Positions 49,462 to 60,200 of a DNA stretch of 64,000 bases are shown piece after piece (position 1 is the first letter of the stretch; each line of letters starts with the position of its first letter). Location of the stretch: NCBI RefSeq assembly GCF_009765825.1, contig NZ_LMUR01000003.1, positions 283,864 through 347,863 of the forward strand. Direction: 5' to 3'. Under the pieces are notes generated by a model that was not told the DNA's origin, searched no databases, and saw only the letters and a list, made by a program, of their open reading frames with translations. Both the position numbers and the translations under genes were made by a program. This DNA is from Granulicella sp. L60. Lineage in GTDB: Bacteria; Acidobacteriota; Terriglobia; Terriglobales; Acidobacteriaceae.

Positions 49462-50046
49462 ATGTCCGACATCACCCTTGCCTCTCTCGCTTCGCCCGAT
49501 GTTTTGGCCCGTGCCCGAAAGATCAAACTGTTCCTGATGGACGTGGACGGCACGTTGACCGACGGTGGCGTATGTCTCATCTCGACGACCGCTGCCGACG
49601 GCTCCGGGGATTCGATCGTCACCGAAATGAAAGTATTCAACGCGCAAGATGGACAAGGACTCTCGCTCGCCCACACGACGGGAATCCAGACCGGCTTTAT
49701 TACCGGTCGCTCTTCACCGGCCGTGGCCAGACGCGCCGAAGAGCTCAAGGTCGACTTCGTATATCTGGGTCAGGCGAAGAAGACCGAAGCTTTCGAGCAG
49801 TGCATGCTAAAGGCTGGAGTTACCGAAGAACAAGTCGCTTATATGGGTGACGATCTGCCAGACATTCCCTTGGCGCAAAGAGCTGGTTTAGCCGTGTGCG
49901 TGGCCGACGGCGCACCCGAATTGAAGGCGATCTGTCACTTCACTACACACCGACTGGCGGGACGTGGCGCCGCGCGCGAAGTAATAGAACTTATCTTGAA
50001 GGCGCAGGGACGCTGGGAAGAGGCTATACCGCTGGCACTTGCATAG
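49462..50046 (+). CDS. KdsC-like HAD phosphatase
   Basis: A 194-residue HAD-superfamily hydrolase of the KDO-8-phosphate phosphatase type, which has no cap domain and works as a tetramer. Motif I is 'KLFLMDVDGTLTDGG' (nucleophile Asp27, acid Asp29); motif II 'GFITGRSSPAVARRAEEL'; motif III Lys in 'QAKKTEAF'; motif IV 'YMGDDLPDIPLAQRAGLAVCVADG'. It would remove phosphate from KDO-8-P in lipopolysaccharide synthesis or from a related sugar acid. No kdsA/kdsD partner is adjacent. It is divergent from the truncated amylase and 130 bp before selO. Confidence 0.9.
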   Translation: MSDITLASLASPDVLARARKIKLFLMDVDGTLTDGGVCLISTTAADGSGDSIVTEMKVFNAQDGQGLSLAHTTGIQTGFITGRSSPAVARRAEELKVDFVYLGQAKKTEAFEQCMLKAGVTEEQVAYMGDDLPDIPLAQRAGLAVCVADGAPELKAICHFTTHRLAGRGAAREVIELILKAQGRWEEAIPLALA

Positions 50047-50176
50047 TTAAATCAATAGGGGATTCCAATCCAGCGTTCGAACTGGACTGTCTTGGGGCTG
50101 GTATAGGTCTCGGTAAATGAATCGGCTGGCTGGACCTCAGGCGGATCGAAAACAAAATGCCCACATCAAATAGGTC

Positions 50177-51721
50177 ATGAGTTCATCAGATGCTCCCGTG
50201 ATCGCATCGCCCACAAACTCCGTCCCCGTAAGCCCCTCTGTGCAATTCAACTTCGAAAATACCTATGCGCGACTCCCGGACCGCTTCTTCTCACGGCTGG
50301 CCCCGACGCCGGTAGCAGCTCCCCGTCTAGTAAAGCTAAATGTGGAACTGTCTCGGAGCCTAGGACTGGATCCGGACGCTCTAGCGAGCGCGGAAGGCGT
50401 CGAGATCCTGGCGGGAAACCGCCTGGCTGAGGGGGCTGAACCTTTGGCGATGGCCTATGCCGGGCACCAGTTCGGACATTTTGTGCCTCAACTTGGGGAT
50501 GGCCGCGCCAATCTGCTTGGAGAGGTGATTGGGCAGGACGAAGTACGCTACGACATCCAGCTCAAGGGCTCCGGCCCGACGCCTTTTTCAAGGCGCGGTG
50601 ACGGCAGAGCCGCGCTCGGTCCGGTCTTGCGCGAGTACATCGTGAGCGAAGCCATGGCGGCACTTGGTGTGCCGACGACAAGAGCCCTGGCGGCGGTGAC
50701 CACGGGAGAACGAGTGCTGCGCGAAAGAATATTGCCCGGAGCTGTGCTCACCCGTGTAGCGGCGAGCCACCTCCGCGTGGGCACTTTCCAGTACTTCGCA
50801 GCCCAGGGCGATATAGAAGGGACGCGCACACTGGCCGATTATGCGATCGCCCGGCACTACCCTGATACTGCGCAGGCAAAGCAGCCATATCGAGCGCTAC
50901 TGGATGGCGTGATCGCCCGTCAAGCTCACCTCATCGCAGAATGGATGCTTCTCGGCTTCGTCCATGGCGTGATGAATACCGACAATACCTCCATCTCGGG
51001 CGAAACCATCGATTACGGTCCCTGCGCCTTCTTGGAGGTGTACGATCCGGCCGCGGTGTTCAGTTCCATCGACCATCAGGGACGTTATGCCTATGGAAAT
51101 CAGTCCCGTGCCGCGCTCTGGAACCTCGCGCGTCTCGCCGAGGCGCTGCTGCCCGTTCTGGAACAGGTGAAGGGAAGCGAAGAGGCAACGCTCATTTCAG
51201 CAAAAGAGGCGCTCGCCGCTTTCGATCCGCAGTTCGAGGCCGCTTATGGCGCAGGAATGCGCCGCAAGCTCGGACTCTTTACCGAGCGGGAGGGCGATGG
51301 GGCACTTGCTCAGGACCTGCTGCAGATCATGGCCGCCAATCGAGCCGACTTCACACTGACCTTCCGTCGGTTGTGCGATGCCGCGGCCGTACCGGAACGC
51401 GATAAGGAAGTGCGTGCTCTGTTTGCTGACCCGGGCGTATATGATTCGTGGGCTACCGGATGGCGCCGTCGCCTGGAAGCAGAGCCAGCCTCAGCACAGG
51501 AGCGCGCTGCAGCCATGCGGATGGCAAATCCGGCATTCATTCCGCGCAACCATCTGGTGCAGGCGGCGCTCGATGCCGCCGTCGAGCGGCAGGACCTCCA
51601 GCCGTTCGAGGAATTGCTGGACGTTGTAACACGCCCATATGAGGACAGGGCGAACCTGGAACGGTACGCCACGCCAGCCCGTCCCGAGGAATGCGTCAGT
51701 CAGACTTTCTGCGGTACGTAG
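50177..51721 (+). CDS. selO: SelO/YdiU protein adenylyltransferase
   Basis: A 514-residue pseudokinase-fold protein that transfers AMP from ATP to Ser/Thr/Tyr on target proteins. Clear signatures: '[25 protein letters not shown]', '[31 protein letters not shown]', the metal/catalytic '[26 protein letters not shown]' and the family C terminus '...VSQTFCGT' with its conserved Cys. Cysteine in '[11 protein letters not shown]' could form the regulatory disulfide. Length is normal. SelO helps in oxidative stress resistance in other bacteria. No operon partner is apparent. Confidence 0.96.
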   Translation: MSSSDAPVIASPTNSVPVSPSVQFNFENTYARLPDRFFSRLAPTPVAAPRLVKLNVELSRSLGLDPDALASAEGVEILAGNRLAEGAEPLAMAYAGHQFGHFVPQLGDGRANLLGEVIGQDEVRYDIQLKGSGPTPFSRRGDGRAALGPVLREYIVSEAMAALGVPTTRALAAVTTGERVLRERILPGAVLTRVAASHLRVGTFQYFAAQGDIEGTRTLADYAIARHYPDTAQAKQPYRALLDGVIARQAHLIAEWMLLGFVHGVMNTDNTSISGETIDYGPCAFLEVYDPAAVFSSIDHQGRYAYGNQSRAALWNLARLAEALLPVLEQVKGSEEATLISAKEALAAFDPQFEAAYGAGMRRKLGLFTEREGDGALAQDLLQIMAANRADFTLTFRRLCDAAAVPERDKEVRALFADPGVYDSWATGWRRRLEAEPASAQERAAAMRMANPAFIPRNHLVQAALDAAVERQDLQPFEELLDVVTRPYEDRANLERYATPARPEECVSQTFCGT

Positions 51722-52309
51722 GCTGCGGTATTTGAGCACTCATTGAGTAAGAAGGCGATTTGTCACTAGCCGAGAGCTTTTCTTTGCCTAGCGACAAGCT
51801 GCTAATTCGTGCGATTGAAATCAACCGCTCTTTGAACGCGCACATGGAATTGCCTCTAACAGGACACCAACGCTGAAAAGGCCTGCATCGACGGTTCGAT
51901 CCCGCCTCTGGCCACCATTAGCATTCACCATCTCGAATCCTCCGAGTACCCTTGACGGGGGTTCTGTTGAATCCTGCCAGAATACCGCATCTATGTGAAT
52001 TTATTACCATTCGGTGATCATATGAGGCCCCCTTGCGCCTGCTGGGCGATGAACGGAACACGCTTGATACCTGAGTTGGTATGCCGTGACGGGAGGGACA
52101 CCGTGCCTTCGCCGCGTGAAATTAACTTCTTGGTTATGAAACACATGCGAATATAGTTACGTACCTTACTGCCGTCATAACTGGAATCCGGATTCTGTCA
52201 CAACAGGATCCGCTTGTGTTCAGCAACCGTATACGAGGGCCTGTTCCAAATTCTACTTACGTGGAACTAAATAGGCGGATCTCCATCTAAGCTAAGGGGT
52301 ACTCATCGG
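51722..52309. other. Gene-free region
   Basis: About 590 bp without a credible open frame or strong repeat. Together with the next kilobase it forms the least gene-dense part of the window. Confidence 0.45.
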
Positions 52310-52537
52310 ATGGCAAAGCGTCGCGGCAATCCAAATTGGGGCAAAGCAGACCAGCAGGGGCCGGTCGTGATCGTTCCGAGTTCGTTTGAGCAGATTGTGG
52401 AGGAGTTTGGCCTTACTCCGGCACAGTACATCTCCTCCGCGCGTCTTCGTGAGTGGGCACGTCTCAACAAGAATTCAAAATACGTTCCGGAAATGCTGCT
52501 GGAAGAATGGGGCTTTGGGGTGGATTCGGCAGTCTAG
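52310..52537 (+). CDS. Small conserved acidobacterial protein
   Basis: A 75-residue soluble protein starting 'MAKRRGNPNWGKADQQGPVV', then 'FEQIVEEFGLTPAQYISSARLREWARLNKNSKYVPEMLLEEWGF'. I recall similar short proteins as recurrent in Acidobacteria genomes, with no known role; its basic N terminus suggests nucleic-acid binding. ATG is near AAGGGG, at a slightly long spacing. It stands alone. Confidence 0.7.
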   Translation: MAKRRGNPNWGKADQQGPVVIVPSSFEQIVEEFGLTPAQYISSARLREWARLNKNSKYVPEMLLEEWGFGVDSAV

Positions 52538-52559
52538 ACGTGGGTATCCGTCTTGGCGA

Positions 52560-52811
52560 TCAGATGCGCGATGCGTCCAGCCTGAACGCTGCTTCCGAAT
52601 TGCTCTCCAGGATAATGCGGGCCACCTTCAAGTCATCATGTTCAAAGATGAATTTACGCCTCAAGTCGGAACACATGGACTGGAACCCATCGTAGTAGCC
52701 CATGCCTCCCCCGATGTCTTCTAAAGCAAATGCCATCTCTCCCGAACAAAAATGAGTATCAGATTGCGCGCCTCTTCTAATCGTGAGCATTCCGACCGTC
52801 AGGTTCACCAT
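52560..52811 (-). CDS. Small protein of unknown function
   Basis: An 83-residue open frame with good codon-like composition. The ATG follows AGGAG at 9 bp on the minus strand. The end 'VARIILESNSEAAFRLDASRI' and 'MGYYDGFQSMCSDLRRKFIF' look like real protein. It is convergent with the preceding small gene. No family recognised; it could be non-coding. Confidence 0.4.
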   Translation of the reverse strand: MVNLTVGMLTIRRGAQSDTHFCSGEMAFALEDIGGGMGYYDGFQSMCSDLRRKFIFEHDDLKVARIILESNSEAAFRLDASRI

Positions 52812-53449
52812 CGCGATTATCTCCTGGACCTGCCATACCTTAAGCTTCTTGCGATGATCCTATTGGAATCACCTCGGCGTCGCAAACCAATGTGCAATTC
52901 GGACTGGAGCTGAGCTCCGACACAACGTTGCTTATGTCGATTTACTACACCGCGGTAGACCTGTGCCATGTCGGAAGCAATCACGCTCTACGCACAAAGG
53001 TCAATCACGGCCAATCAGAAATTTGGCCAGGGGTAGAGTACAAAGTACTCACGCAACGGCGGACACTCGCGGCAAACGAGGTACCAATGTAACGCGCCGC
53101 TGCTGTGCCCCTGAAGCGTTCGAAGCATTTTACGCCGACTACAGCGCCGCTATAGGTCGCATCGCCGCATTCCCGGGGATTAACGTGAACGAGGTAGCAG
53201 CTGCGTTGAGACGGAAGCCATACCGTTCGGACTACCGCCGCCACTGGAGGAATTCGATGATACTGCTAACAAAATGCGTGTCCCGCGAGGGCCTTGGGGC
53301 ACTCGCGCGTCGGCTCGTAGTTTCTCGGCAAGAGAAGACTCCTCCGGGCGGATGTCTTAACCGTATGTTTGACCCGGATAATTGTCTTTAGATTCGAGGC
53401 CAGGGACATGCCGATACAAGGTCCCTCATGTGTAATCAAGCAGCGATTA
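52812..53449. other. Gene-poor region
   Basis: About 640 bp with no convincing gene. The longer open frame here (52963-53391) is Arg-rich with no ribosome site or family resemblance. Confidence 0.4.
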
Positions 53450-53602
53450 TCAGTGCGGGGCGGAACAGGTTTTTGTCTTCAGCTTTTCGATTCTTGCAGT
53501 GATTTGTTCGAAGTCCGTTTGAGTGGAGAGTTGGGCCTGAAGATGATTCACGGTCAGAGGGAACATCCTCTCGACGACGCGGGAATACGTTTCGAGCACC
53601 AT
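53450..53602 (-). CDS. Possible 50-residue open frame
   Basis: On the minus strand just after the EAL gene: 'MVLETYSRVVERMFPLTVNH', then 'TDFEQITARIEKLKTKTC'. Helical, coiled-coil-like composition, no clear ribosome site. It could be a small gene or a remnant. Confidence 0.25.
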   Translation of the reverse strand: MVLETYSRVVERMFPLTVNHLQAQLSTQTDFEQITARIEKLKTKTCSAPH

Positions 53603-53626
53603 GATGCGGCTTAGGGCGACCTTCGT

Positions 53627-54424
53627 TTAGGGAGGAGGCATTGTAGGAGAACTCAAAGCGTCCCAGAATCCTTGAGGAAGAGGTGCAAGATCAGGTTCCG
53701 CTGCAGGTCTTCCGAAGTGGTGTCCTTGCATGAGGCCAATTCCAAGTTTGATCACTGTCCATGCATCCTCCCCCTGCTCGACGCCCTCGGCTACAACCCT
53801 CGCGCCGATGTCTGACGCTACGTTTACGAAGTTTTGGACGACGCTTCTCTTTACGAAACTGCCCGCTATCCCCGCAATGAAAAACCGGTCTAGTTTGATG
53901 ATGTGCGGTTGCAGTTCGCAAACGAGGCGCATGCTTGCGAAACCCGCGCCCACGTCATCGAGGGAGAGTGTGATGCCTTCATCGAATAGCGGATCGCATA
54001 TTTTGAGGAGAGAAGCTGCATCGTGAATAGGCTCGTGTTCAGTGAGTTCCAAGATGATTTGGGACGGATGGAGACCGGCAGTCTTGATGGCGTTTTGAAG
54101 GTGAAGCGGAGCAAAGGCCGAGCTCTGCAAGGTACTCGGCTGGACGTTCAGGAAAAGTTTGCCAGGCCATTGAAGTCGAGCAAATGATTTGAGGACAATT
54201 GTGTAGGCCGCTTCGTCGAGTATAAGAGACATGCCGGACTCGTGTGCAGCCTGAAAAAGTTCCATCGGAGCTTCCAGGGCGTTCCCCGCAGGGCCCCTGA
54301 TGAATCCCTCTACGGCAAACGGGGAGCTTTCGCCGACCGCGTAAATGGGCTGAAAGCTTGGGGTCAATCCACTTCTAACAATCCTCCGAACTCGACTCGA
54401 CCGGCTGGTCGGGGTTCCGTCCAT
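53627..54424 (-). CDS. EAL-domain protein (c-di-GMP phosphodiesterase-like)
   Basis: A stand-alone EAL domain of about 265 residues. The signature EAL motif reads 'AVEGFIRG' (Glu kept, AL changed to GF). Other active-site motifs are mostly conserved: 'FLNVQPSTL' (Asn), 'LELTEHEP' (Glu), 'LSLDDVGAGFASM' (Asp-Asp), 'IIKLDRFFI' (Lys), 'VAEGVEQGED' (Glu) and 'MQGHHFGRP' (Gln). It therefore could be active on cyclic di-GMP, or be a degenerate sensor. The start is uncertain; the open frame extends 59 codons upstream without resemblance, and I use the ATG before 'DGTPTSR'. No sensory domain is present. Confidence 0.75.
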   Translation of the reverse strand: MDGTPTSRSSRVRRIVRSGLTPSFQPIYAVGESSPFAVEGFIRGPAGNALEAPMELFQAAHESGMSLILDEAAYTIVLKSFARLQWPGKLFLNVQPSTLQSSAFAPLHLQNAIKTAGLHPSQIILELTEHEPIHDAASLLKICDPLFDEGITLSLDDVGAGFASMRLVCELQPHIIKLDRFFIAGIAGSFVKRSVVQNFVNVASDIGARVVAEGVEQGEDAWTVIKLGIGLMQGHHFGRPAAEPDLAPLPQGFWDALSSPTMPPP

Positions 54425-54604
54425 CAATGCGGTACTCGAAAACCTTCGGCTCACTTGAGAGATCTCCCGGACTCGTGTCACAAGGTTCCATCGGCGTATG
54501 ACAAAAAGTAGCGCCAAGATACGCCAAGTCTGGACGCCGTGGAGAATAGGAACGATCGATGGAAATTTGGAGAGAGCTCGGGAGTGTCTCCAGTACAACA
54601 CTGT

Positions 54605-54814
54605 CTAGCTTGCGGTGCGAGGACTATCTTGAACGCTTTTCCTGGTGACCTCCTGTTTCCAGCGACGTATGTCCACTGGCTCATCCGCCGTCTTCGGCAT
54701 TTGGAACTGCAGCGCGAACTTCTCGATGATCACGATGGCCGCTGCAAGTACGACGATAAAGCTGACGATGCCCACTCCGAAGCCGAGCGCAAATACGAAT
54801 CCATGTAAGAACAC
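54605..54814 (-). CDS. Small single-span membrane protein
   Basis: A 69-residue protein with one long hydrophobic segment ('GFVFALGFGVGIVSFIVVLA', continuing 'AAIVIIEKF') and a charged C-terminal tail. Start GTG at 54814 follows GGAG; the frame opens ten codons earlier at TTG. It lies between the porin and the EAL gene on the same strand, 36 bp after the porin stop. Unknown function. Confidence 0.5.
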   Translation of the reverse strand: MFLHGFVFALGFGVGIVSFIVVLAAAIVIIEKFALQFQMPKTADEPVDIRRWKQEVTRKSVQDSPRTAS

Positions 54815-54850
54815 TCTTCTTCTCCGTTCCGAGCAGGGCACCAATATGGC

Positions 54851-56653
54851 CTATGGCACATAGTATCGAAAGGATGTTTCCAGGATGTTGTCGAGTCCCT
54901 GCGGGGCGAGCCCGTTGGGGTCGGCCCAGGTCTTACGTTGCGCGTAACCGTACTGGATTCCCTGGCGGAATCGCCCCCTGTTCCCTCGGTAGAAATCGTA
55001 CCAGTAGCCCACGCTGAACTCCTGTATGTCACGATTTACCCCGGAGCAGTTGCTTGGGTTGGACGGGTAGTTGGTAAGGCCGCCGGTTCCTGTGGGCAGC
55101 GGCTCGGTATTGCAGCCAGAGTTGTTCAATCCCACCGCATACCCCAATGGCAGTCCCGTAGTGAGGTTGGTGTAGCTGGTACGTCCGACATAGTCGCCAC
55201 CGTAGTTTGCGTAGACATCAAAGCGAGAGGTAGCGTGCCAATCAAGGGTTGAAAGGGCGGAGAAGGTGTGTAACGGGGAGAACTTTCCGTCGGGCCGCAC
55301 GGTCACGTCCGCGATAGTCGATGCTCCATAACGTCCCATACCCGTACCCCAAAGTCCTTTCAACCCAAGATCGAATCGTTTGTGCAGGACAGGTACCCGT
55401 GCGCTGGCGCCGAGGCCGCCACTACCTTCTGTATCGTTAAACGCACCTACCGTTGTCGCTGTCCCGGCTTTGATCTCCGCGGCGGTTGCATTCGGGAACA
55501 ACCGAGACCTGAAGAAACGTGCGATACCAAAGAGTTCATAGTGGCCGCCCCACGTTGGTTCATACACGATCTTCGCGATGAAGTCGGGGACGGGGTTCAT
55601 GCTGTACGTGGTCAACAACCCCGGCGTAGAGCCATTTGAAGTATTCGCGGCGGCGTTGTAGTTTCCTCCGTTGGCGCCTGGACTTGCCCACAGGATGAGG
55701 GGCAGACCCGTCGTATCTCCGTTCACGACAGGGGTTAACGTCTGCGGATTTTCGAGGGATATGCCAGCCCAAAATCTAGGATTGATCTGCTTCACAATAC
55801 GGAAGCCGTACTGCCGTTCCCATACGAAGCCAGGCACGTAGTTCGGATCGATCGTCTGTGGTGGAGCTTCGGAGCGTAGGGACAACCCGCTTCTGTACTC
55901 TGTCGCCAGAGACCACATCTGGCCAGCGGAAAACGCCCATCCACTTTGCGTCTCCAGTTGCGCCCACACCTGGCGCTGACGCAAGGTATAGCTGTTGCTT
56001 TCATTATTATTGGACGTCGTTCCAGTGCCGAGGAAGTCAGCTTCATAATATCCACGGTACGTGAGGGACGATCCCTTACCTTCGGCAAGTAATGCAATAC
56101 GCGATTGTCGGCCTGAGCCAAAGAATTCGCTGGTTTGCGCGAGGTTCGCGGAGGTAAATGGAATCGCGGTAAACGAGGTTCCGATATCGCCACCCGTCGC
56201 ATGGTTCCGGTCCACGGTTTCGCCAGCCAGGAAGCTACCATTAGGCGAAAGCGTAATACCCTTGTAGTGCAGAATGTCCGGATGTTCGAAGTCCGCTTTG
56301 GCCTGCTTCTGATCGGCCTGGACCTTCTGGATGGCGGTCGAGGAACTGGCCTTCAGATCCGTTACGGAAGTCTGGAGCGTAGTGACGGCCTCCGCGTTCG
56401 CTCCTGCACTTTGTTGGACGGCGTCCGTCCTCTTCGCGGCTTGCTCAGCCGCCGCTTGGGCCGTGGCTGCGGCAACCTTCGCCTGCTGCAACTGCTCCTT
56501 CATCTCAACCATATCGCGTTCGAGTTGTTCCATCTTCTGGCTCATCTGCTCCAACCGTTTCTGGTCTTCGGTCTTCGGAAGGTTCTGCGTTTGAGCCGCA
56601 ACAACACCCACCGCCAACAACAACATCACCAAAATCTTCTTGCCTGCATTCAT
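54851..56653 (-). CDS. Outer-membrane porin with N-terminal coiled coil
   Basis: A 600-residue exported protein. Signal peptide 'MNAGKKILVMLLLAVGVVAAQ' (residues 1-21), then an Ala/Gln/Lys/Glu-rich coiled coil (about residues 27-110) as in periplasm-spanning or peptidoglycan-contacting porins of Acidobacteria. From residue 130 a beta-barrel: alternating strands such as 'GSSLTYRGYYEADFLG', 'RQRQVWAQLETQSGWAFSAGQMWSL', 'FRIVKQINPRFWAGISLENP', ending 'NILETSFRYYVP', with a terminal aromatic-proline. It probably forms a general or aromatic-compound porin. Start ATG 56653 follows AAGGAG at 6 bp; the open frame begins 12 codons earlier. Confidence 0.85.
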   Translation of the reverse strand: MNAGKKILVMLLLAVGVVAAQTQNLPKTEDQKRLEQMSQKMEQLERDMVEMKEQLQQAKVAAATAQAAAEQAAKRTDAVQQSAGANAEAVTTLQTSVTDLKASSSTAIQKVQADQKQAKADFEHPDILHYKGITLSPNGSFLAGETVDRNHATGGDIGTSFTAIPFTSANLAQTSEFFGSGRQSRIALLAEGKGSSLTYRGYYEADFLGTGTTSNNNESNSYTLRQRQVWAQLETQSGWAFSAGQMWSLATEYRSGLSLRSEAPPQTIDPNYVPGFVWERQYGFRIVKQINPRFWAGISLENPQTLTPVVNGDTTGLPLILWASPGANGGNYNAAANTSNGSTPGLLTTYSMNPVPDFIAKIVYEPTWGGHYELFGIARFFRSRLFPNATAAEIKAGTATTVGAFNDTEGSGGLGASARVPVLHKRFDLGLKGLWGTGMGRYGASTIADVTVRPDGKFSPLHTFSALSTLDWHATSRFDVYANYGGDYVGRTSYTNLTTGLPLGYAVGLNNSGCNTEPLPTGTGGLTNYPSNPSNCSGVNRDIQEFSVGYWYDFYRGNRGRFRQGIQYGYAQRKTWADPNGLAPQGLDNILETSFRYYVP

Positions 56654-56884
56654 TCGATTCTCCTTGATCTTTCGGTTCGAAAAGCGCAAAACCTCCCTGT
56701 GGTCGCTGAACAGATCAGCCGACTGAGCGAGTCATCGGGTTGTCTTCAGAGGCAGAGTGAAATCAAACTCACGTCACGGTGGGACAACGACGTTGAATCG
56801 CGGTTGTCGATATCCGTACAGAGGAAGCCTTCGGACAGAAGTAGCCGATTCACTATGCCTTCCTCTCGGAACTCAATTCCGATA

Positions 56885-57178
56885 TCACCGCTCCCTTCCA
56901 GAGCCTCGTCTAATGTCTGTGTCGCCCCACATAATCTCTGTCTGGAGAGAAGACCCTGGTGGGCAGCCATCTTCGCGAATTGATATTTCGAATTGCTCAA
57001 CCTTCCTCAATGAAATGTTTCTGTCTCGGAGGTAATCTGACTTTGCGCCGCCCGTCTCTTCGCGCGTGCCGTGAATGACCCGATCAGCAATGTACACTGG
57101 CAGCAATACAGTCGCTACGATAAGGACAACTGCGTCCAATAAGAACCTTGACCCGAATTGAATTCCGACTAGATGCAT
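56885..57178 (-). CDS. Small membrane protein, uncertain
   Basis: A 97-residue open frame with one hydrophobic segment near the start ('FLLDAVVLIVATVLLPVYIA') and a soluble tail. ATG at 57178 follows AGAAGG at 7 bp. It lies between the large NHL protein and the porin on the same strand. The tail is unlike known families and the end could be frameshifted. I cannot assign function. Confidence 0.4.
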   Translation of the reverse strand: MHLVGIQFGSRFLLDAVVLIVATVLLPVYIADRVIHGTREETGGAKSDYLRDRNISLRKVEQFEISIREDGCPPGSSLQTEIMWGDTDIRRGSGRER

Positions 57179-57247
57179 AACTGCCTTCTTCTGCAATCGC
57201 TCTATATTCAGAGAGGCCAGCCGTCAGCGGTGTACCTCTTCTATGGG

Positions 57248-60200
57248 TTATTGGGTTACGTTGAGGGTTAGCGTCACGGCACTAGAGACGTTGGGGGAGC
57301 CGTTTGCGCCCGTACCCGTCGCTGTCACGATCACTGGAGTCGTACCTGCCGGCGCATTGCCTGTCATTGACCCGCCGCCGCATGCCGTCAGCCCAGCAGC
57401 TCCGGCCATAAGAATCATCAGCACGAATAAGTGTTTGCCCCACACGCTTGATGTCAGCCGTTTACGACGGTAGGCCAGAAATAGGCCAGTCAAACCGGCA
57501 GGAAAGAAGAGAATGGACGCAGACAGAATTGCGGATTTTCCAGTTGGTCGCAGCATGGAGGCTACAGGTGAGGTTGCACTTGTATTGAGGGTGAGCGTGG
57601 TACTTACCAGTCCGGCGCTGCCATTATTGGTAGGTGTCAGCGTGACTGTCGCGGGACTGAACGTGCAAGTGATGTTGACGGGCAATTGACCACAGGAGAA
57701 CGCTACCGTGCCCTGATAGTTGTTGAGGACCGTGAAGCCAATCTTCGTTTGTCCAATATGTCCAGATTCGACGGTTACCGTGGTAGGTGTCGCGGTTGCA
57801 ATCAGACCCGGCGCGCCTGAAATTGTGAGGGTCCCGTTCACGAAGGCAAAGGTATAGTTTGTGGAGAGCAATCCACCCGTGCACGGCGTGGCTGGGGACA
57901 GCACAGTTGAGCAGGGCGTATTCTGACACGCTACACTTGTGCACGGAATGCCCAGGCCAGCCACGATGGGATAAGTGCCGGGAGACGATGCGGCTGTTGC
58001 AGGTGTCGTAATAACAGGCACTCCGCTCAAAACGCTTGCATTATTGCTGTCACCCGCAACAAAGCCCATGATCGTGTAGGTAAACGGCGGGATCGGCTGA
58101 CCTGCACCGGTGATTACTGGGTTTGGGGTAATGGTCAAAACTGCGGGCATTGAAGAGAAGCTCTGCTTCGCGGTGGCACTGGCATGGTTCGCATCTCCTG
58201 CCTGCGTAGCCGTGACTGTCACCTCTCCCACTCCCGTAAAGAGCAACGTAGATATTGAGGTAAGTGTGGCTGGTCCAGTCACCGTATATGTCACCGGCAA
58301 GCCGGAACTGGCGGTCGCACCCAGGGTCACCGTTCCGCCATAGGTGCCAAAGGCAATCGGCGGGAAATTAACGGTCTGCGTACTGTTTGCCACAGTCAAC
58401 ACCGCAGGTACAAAGACAAAACTGTAGTTATTCACCGATGATGCTGGAGACAAAGAGAGAGTTCCCTGACTGACGGTGATTGGATAGGTCGTCCCGACTG
58501 CCGAGGTTGGCGTATAGGTAGTCGTTATCGCGGGCGTTCCCGTTGTGATGTCGCTGCCTACCAAACCTGTGATGGTAACCCCGGAAAGCAATTGGGACGC
58601 TGCCACAGGCGTGCCAAAAGGCTGCGAGACATTAGCTGTCGTGACCGTGATCGTGCCTCTAGCTACATTGAATGATTGAATGGCAGGAGCAGCCTGGGCA
58701 AATTGCGCATTACCGACCGCGTTCGCGGTGACTGTTCCAGGACCCGCACCGATGATATTCAGCATATAGCCCGTTCCCACCGACCCAATCAGCTGGGCTG
58801 ACCCGGTCACCGTATATGTGACAGGCAGTCCTGCGCTGGAGATCGCAGAAAGCGGAACCGGTTTGCTTCCGTACATAATGTTCGACGGCAGAGCCGGGAA
58901 GCTGATCGTCTGCGACTCGTTGCCGCTTACGGTCAAAGTTCCTGGGACGAGCGTCGGTGTGTTGTAGTTACTTGCCAATGCAGGCGCGACAAATGTAAAA
59001 GATCCCGGCGTGATAGTGATGGGCAGACTGGTGCCGATAGGCGTGGTCGTGGTGTACCCCGTCACCGTCAGGGTTGGAGTGGTGATCGCGTCGCTTCCTA
59101 TCAGACCAGATACTGTAAAGGGAATCTGTGTTGACAGCGGCTGACCAAACGATTGCGAAAAGCCATTCGGAGCAGCAGTGATGGTGAACGATGCGGGAGC
59201 CACCGTGAAACTCTGGGAGGAGACGGACTTCGCCGCTGCGAACTGAGAGTTTCCTGGCTGGGTCGCTGTCACCGTGACACTTGTTCCGGCTGCGGTGGCC
59301 CCAGTGATCGTCAGGATAGAGTTGGAGCCGGATGTGGATACTGTGGCGCATGCCGTGCAGCCAGAAACTGTATAGGTGATCGGTAATCCAGAATCCGAGG
59401 AGCCCGTCAGATTAATAGGTTGGGCACCATACGTTACATTTGGGAAAGACTGGTTGAAGGTGATCGTCTGTGGCGTGAGCGGCACACTGCCTGCACCGGT
59501 TACTCCACGGATAACAAAATTGGCTTGGTCAGCAAGATATAAGTTGCCATAGGTATCGAGAGCAAGAGCTACCGGCCCCGCAGTCAGGGAAGATGTTGCG
59601 AGGCCTCCATCGCCGCTAAAACCAAAGGAGCCCAGTGTTCCAGCAATCGTGGAGATGTTGCCAGTATTTGCATTAGCTTCTCGAACTACTCCGTCACTAA
59701 AGTCGGCGATAAACAGATTGCCTGTTCCATCGACCTTCACATCAAAAGGAAAGTTCAACGATGCATTTATTGCCGAGCTGCCATCGCCGCATGAAGGAGG
59801 GGAACACGCTGCACCCGTACCTGCTGCAGTTGTGATCTCTTCAGTCAGAGAGTCAACCCTCCGAATCCGGCTGTCTCCGCTGTCAGCGATGTAGAGATTG
59901 CCAGAACTGTCAACGCCCACGCCATTTGGGAAATTAAGCTGTGCAGCCGATGCTTGGCCTCCGTCACCGCACGGAGAGGTGGGGTCGGAACATAGATTGC
60001 TGTTGCCGGCTACTGTAGTGATGATGCCTTGTGCATTCACTTCGCGAATGACATTGTTATTGGCGTCTGCAATGTACAGATTATTTGCACTATCAATAGC
60101 GATACCGCTTGGACCACTGAGGCTTGCACTTGTCGCAGGACCCGTGTCGCCGCTATAGCCGGCGGGGGCGGAGGGGTTGCCCGCGATAGTGTAGATCAAT

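Noticed and set aside
52963-53391. 142-codon plus-strand frame in the gene-poor region
   Set aside because: Arg/Thr-rich composition typical of a chance frame, no ribosome site, no recognisable domain.
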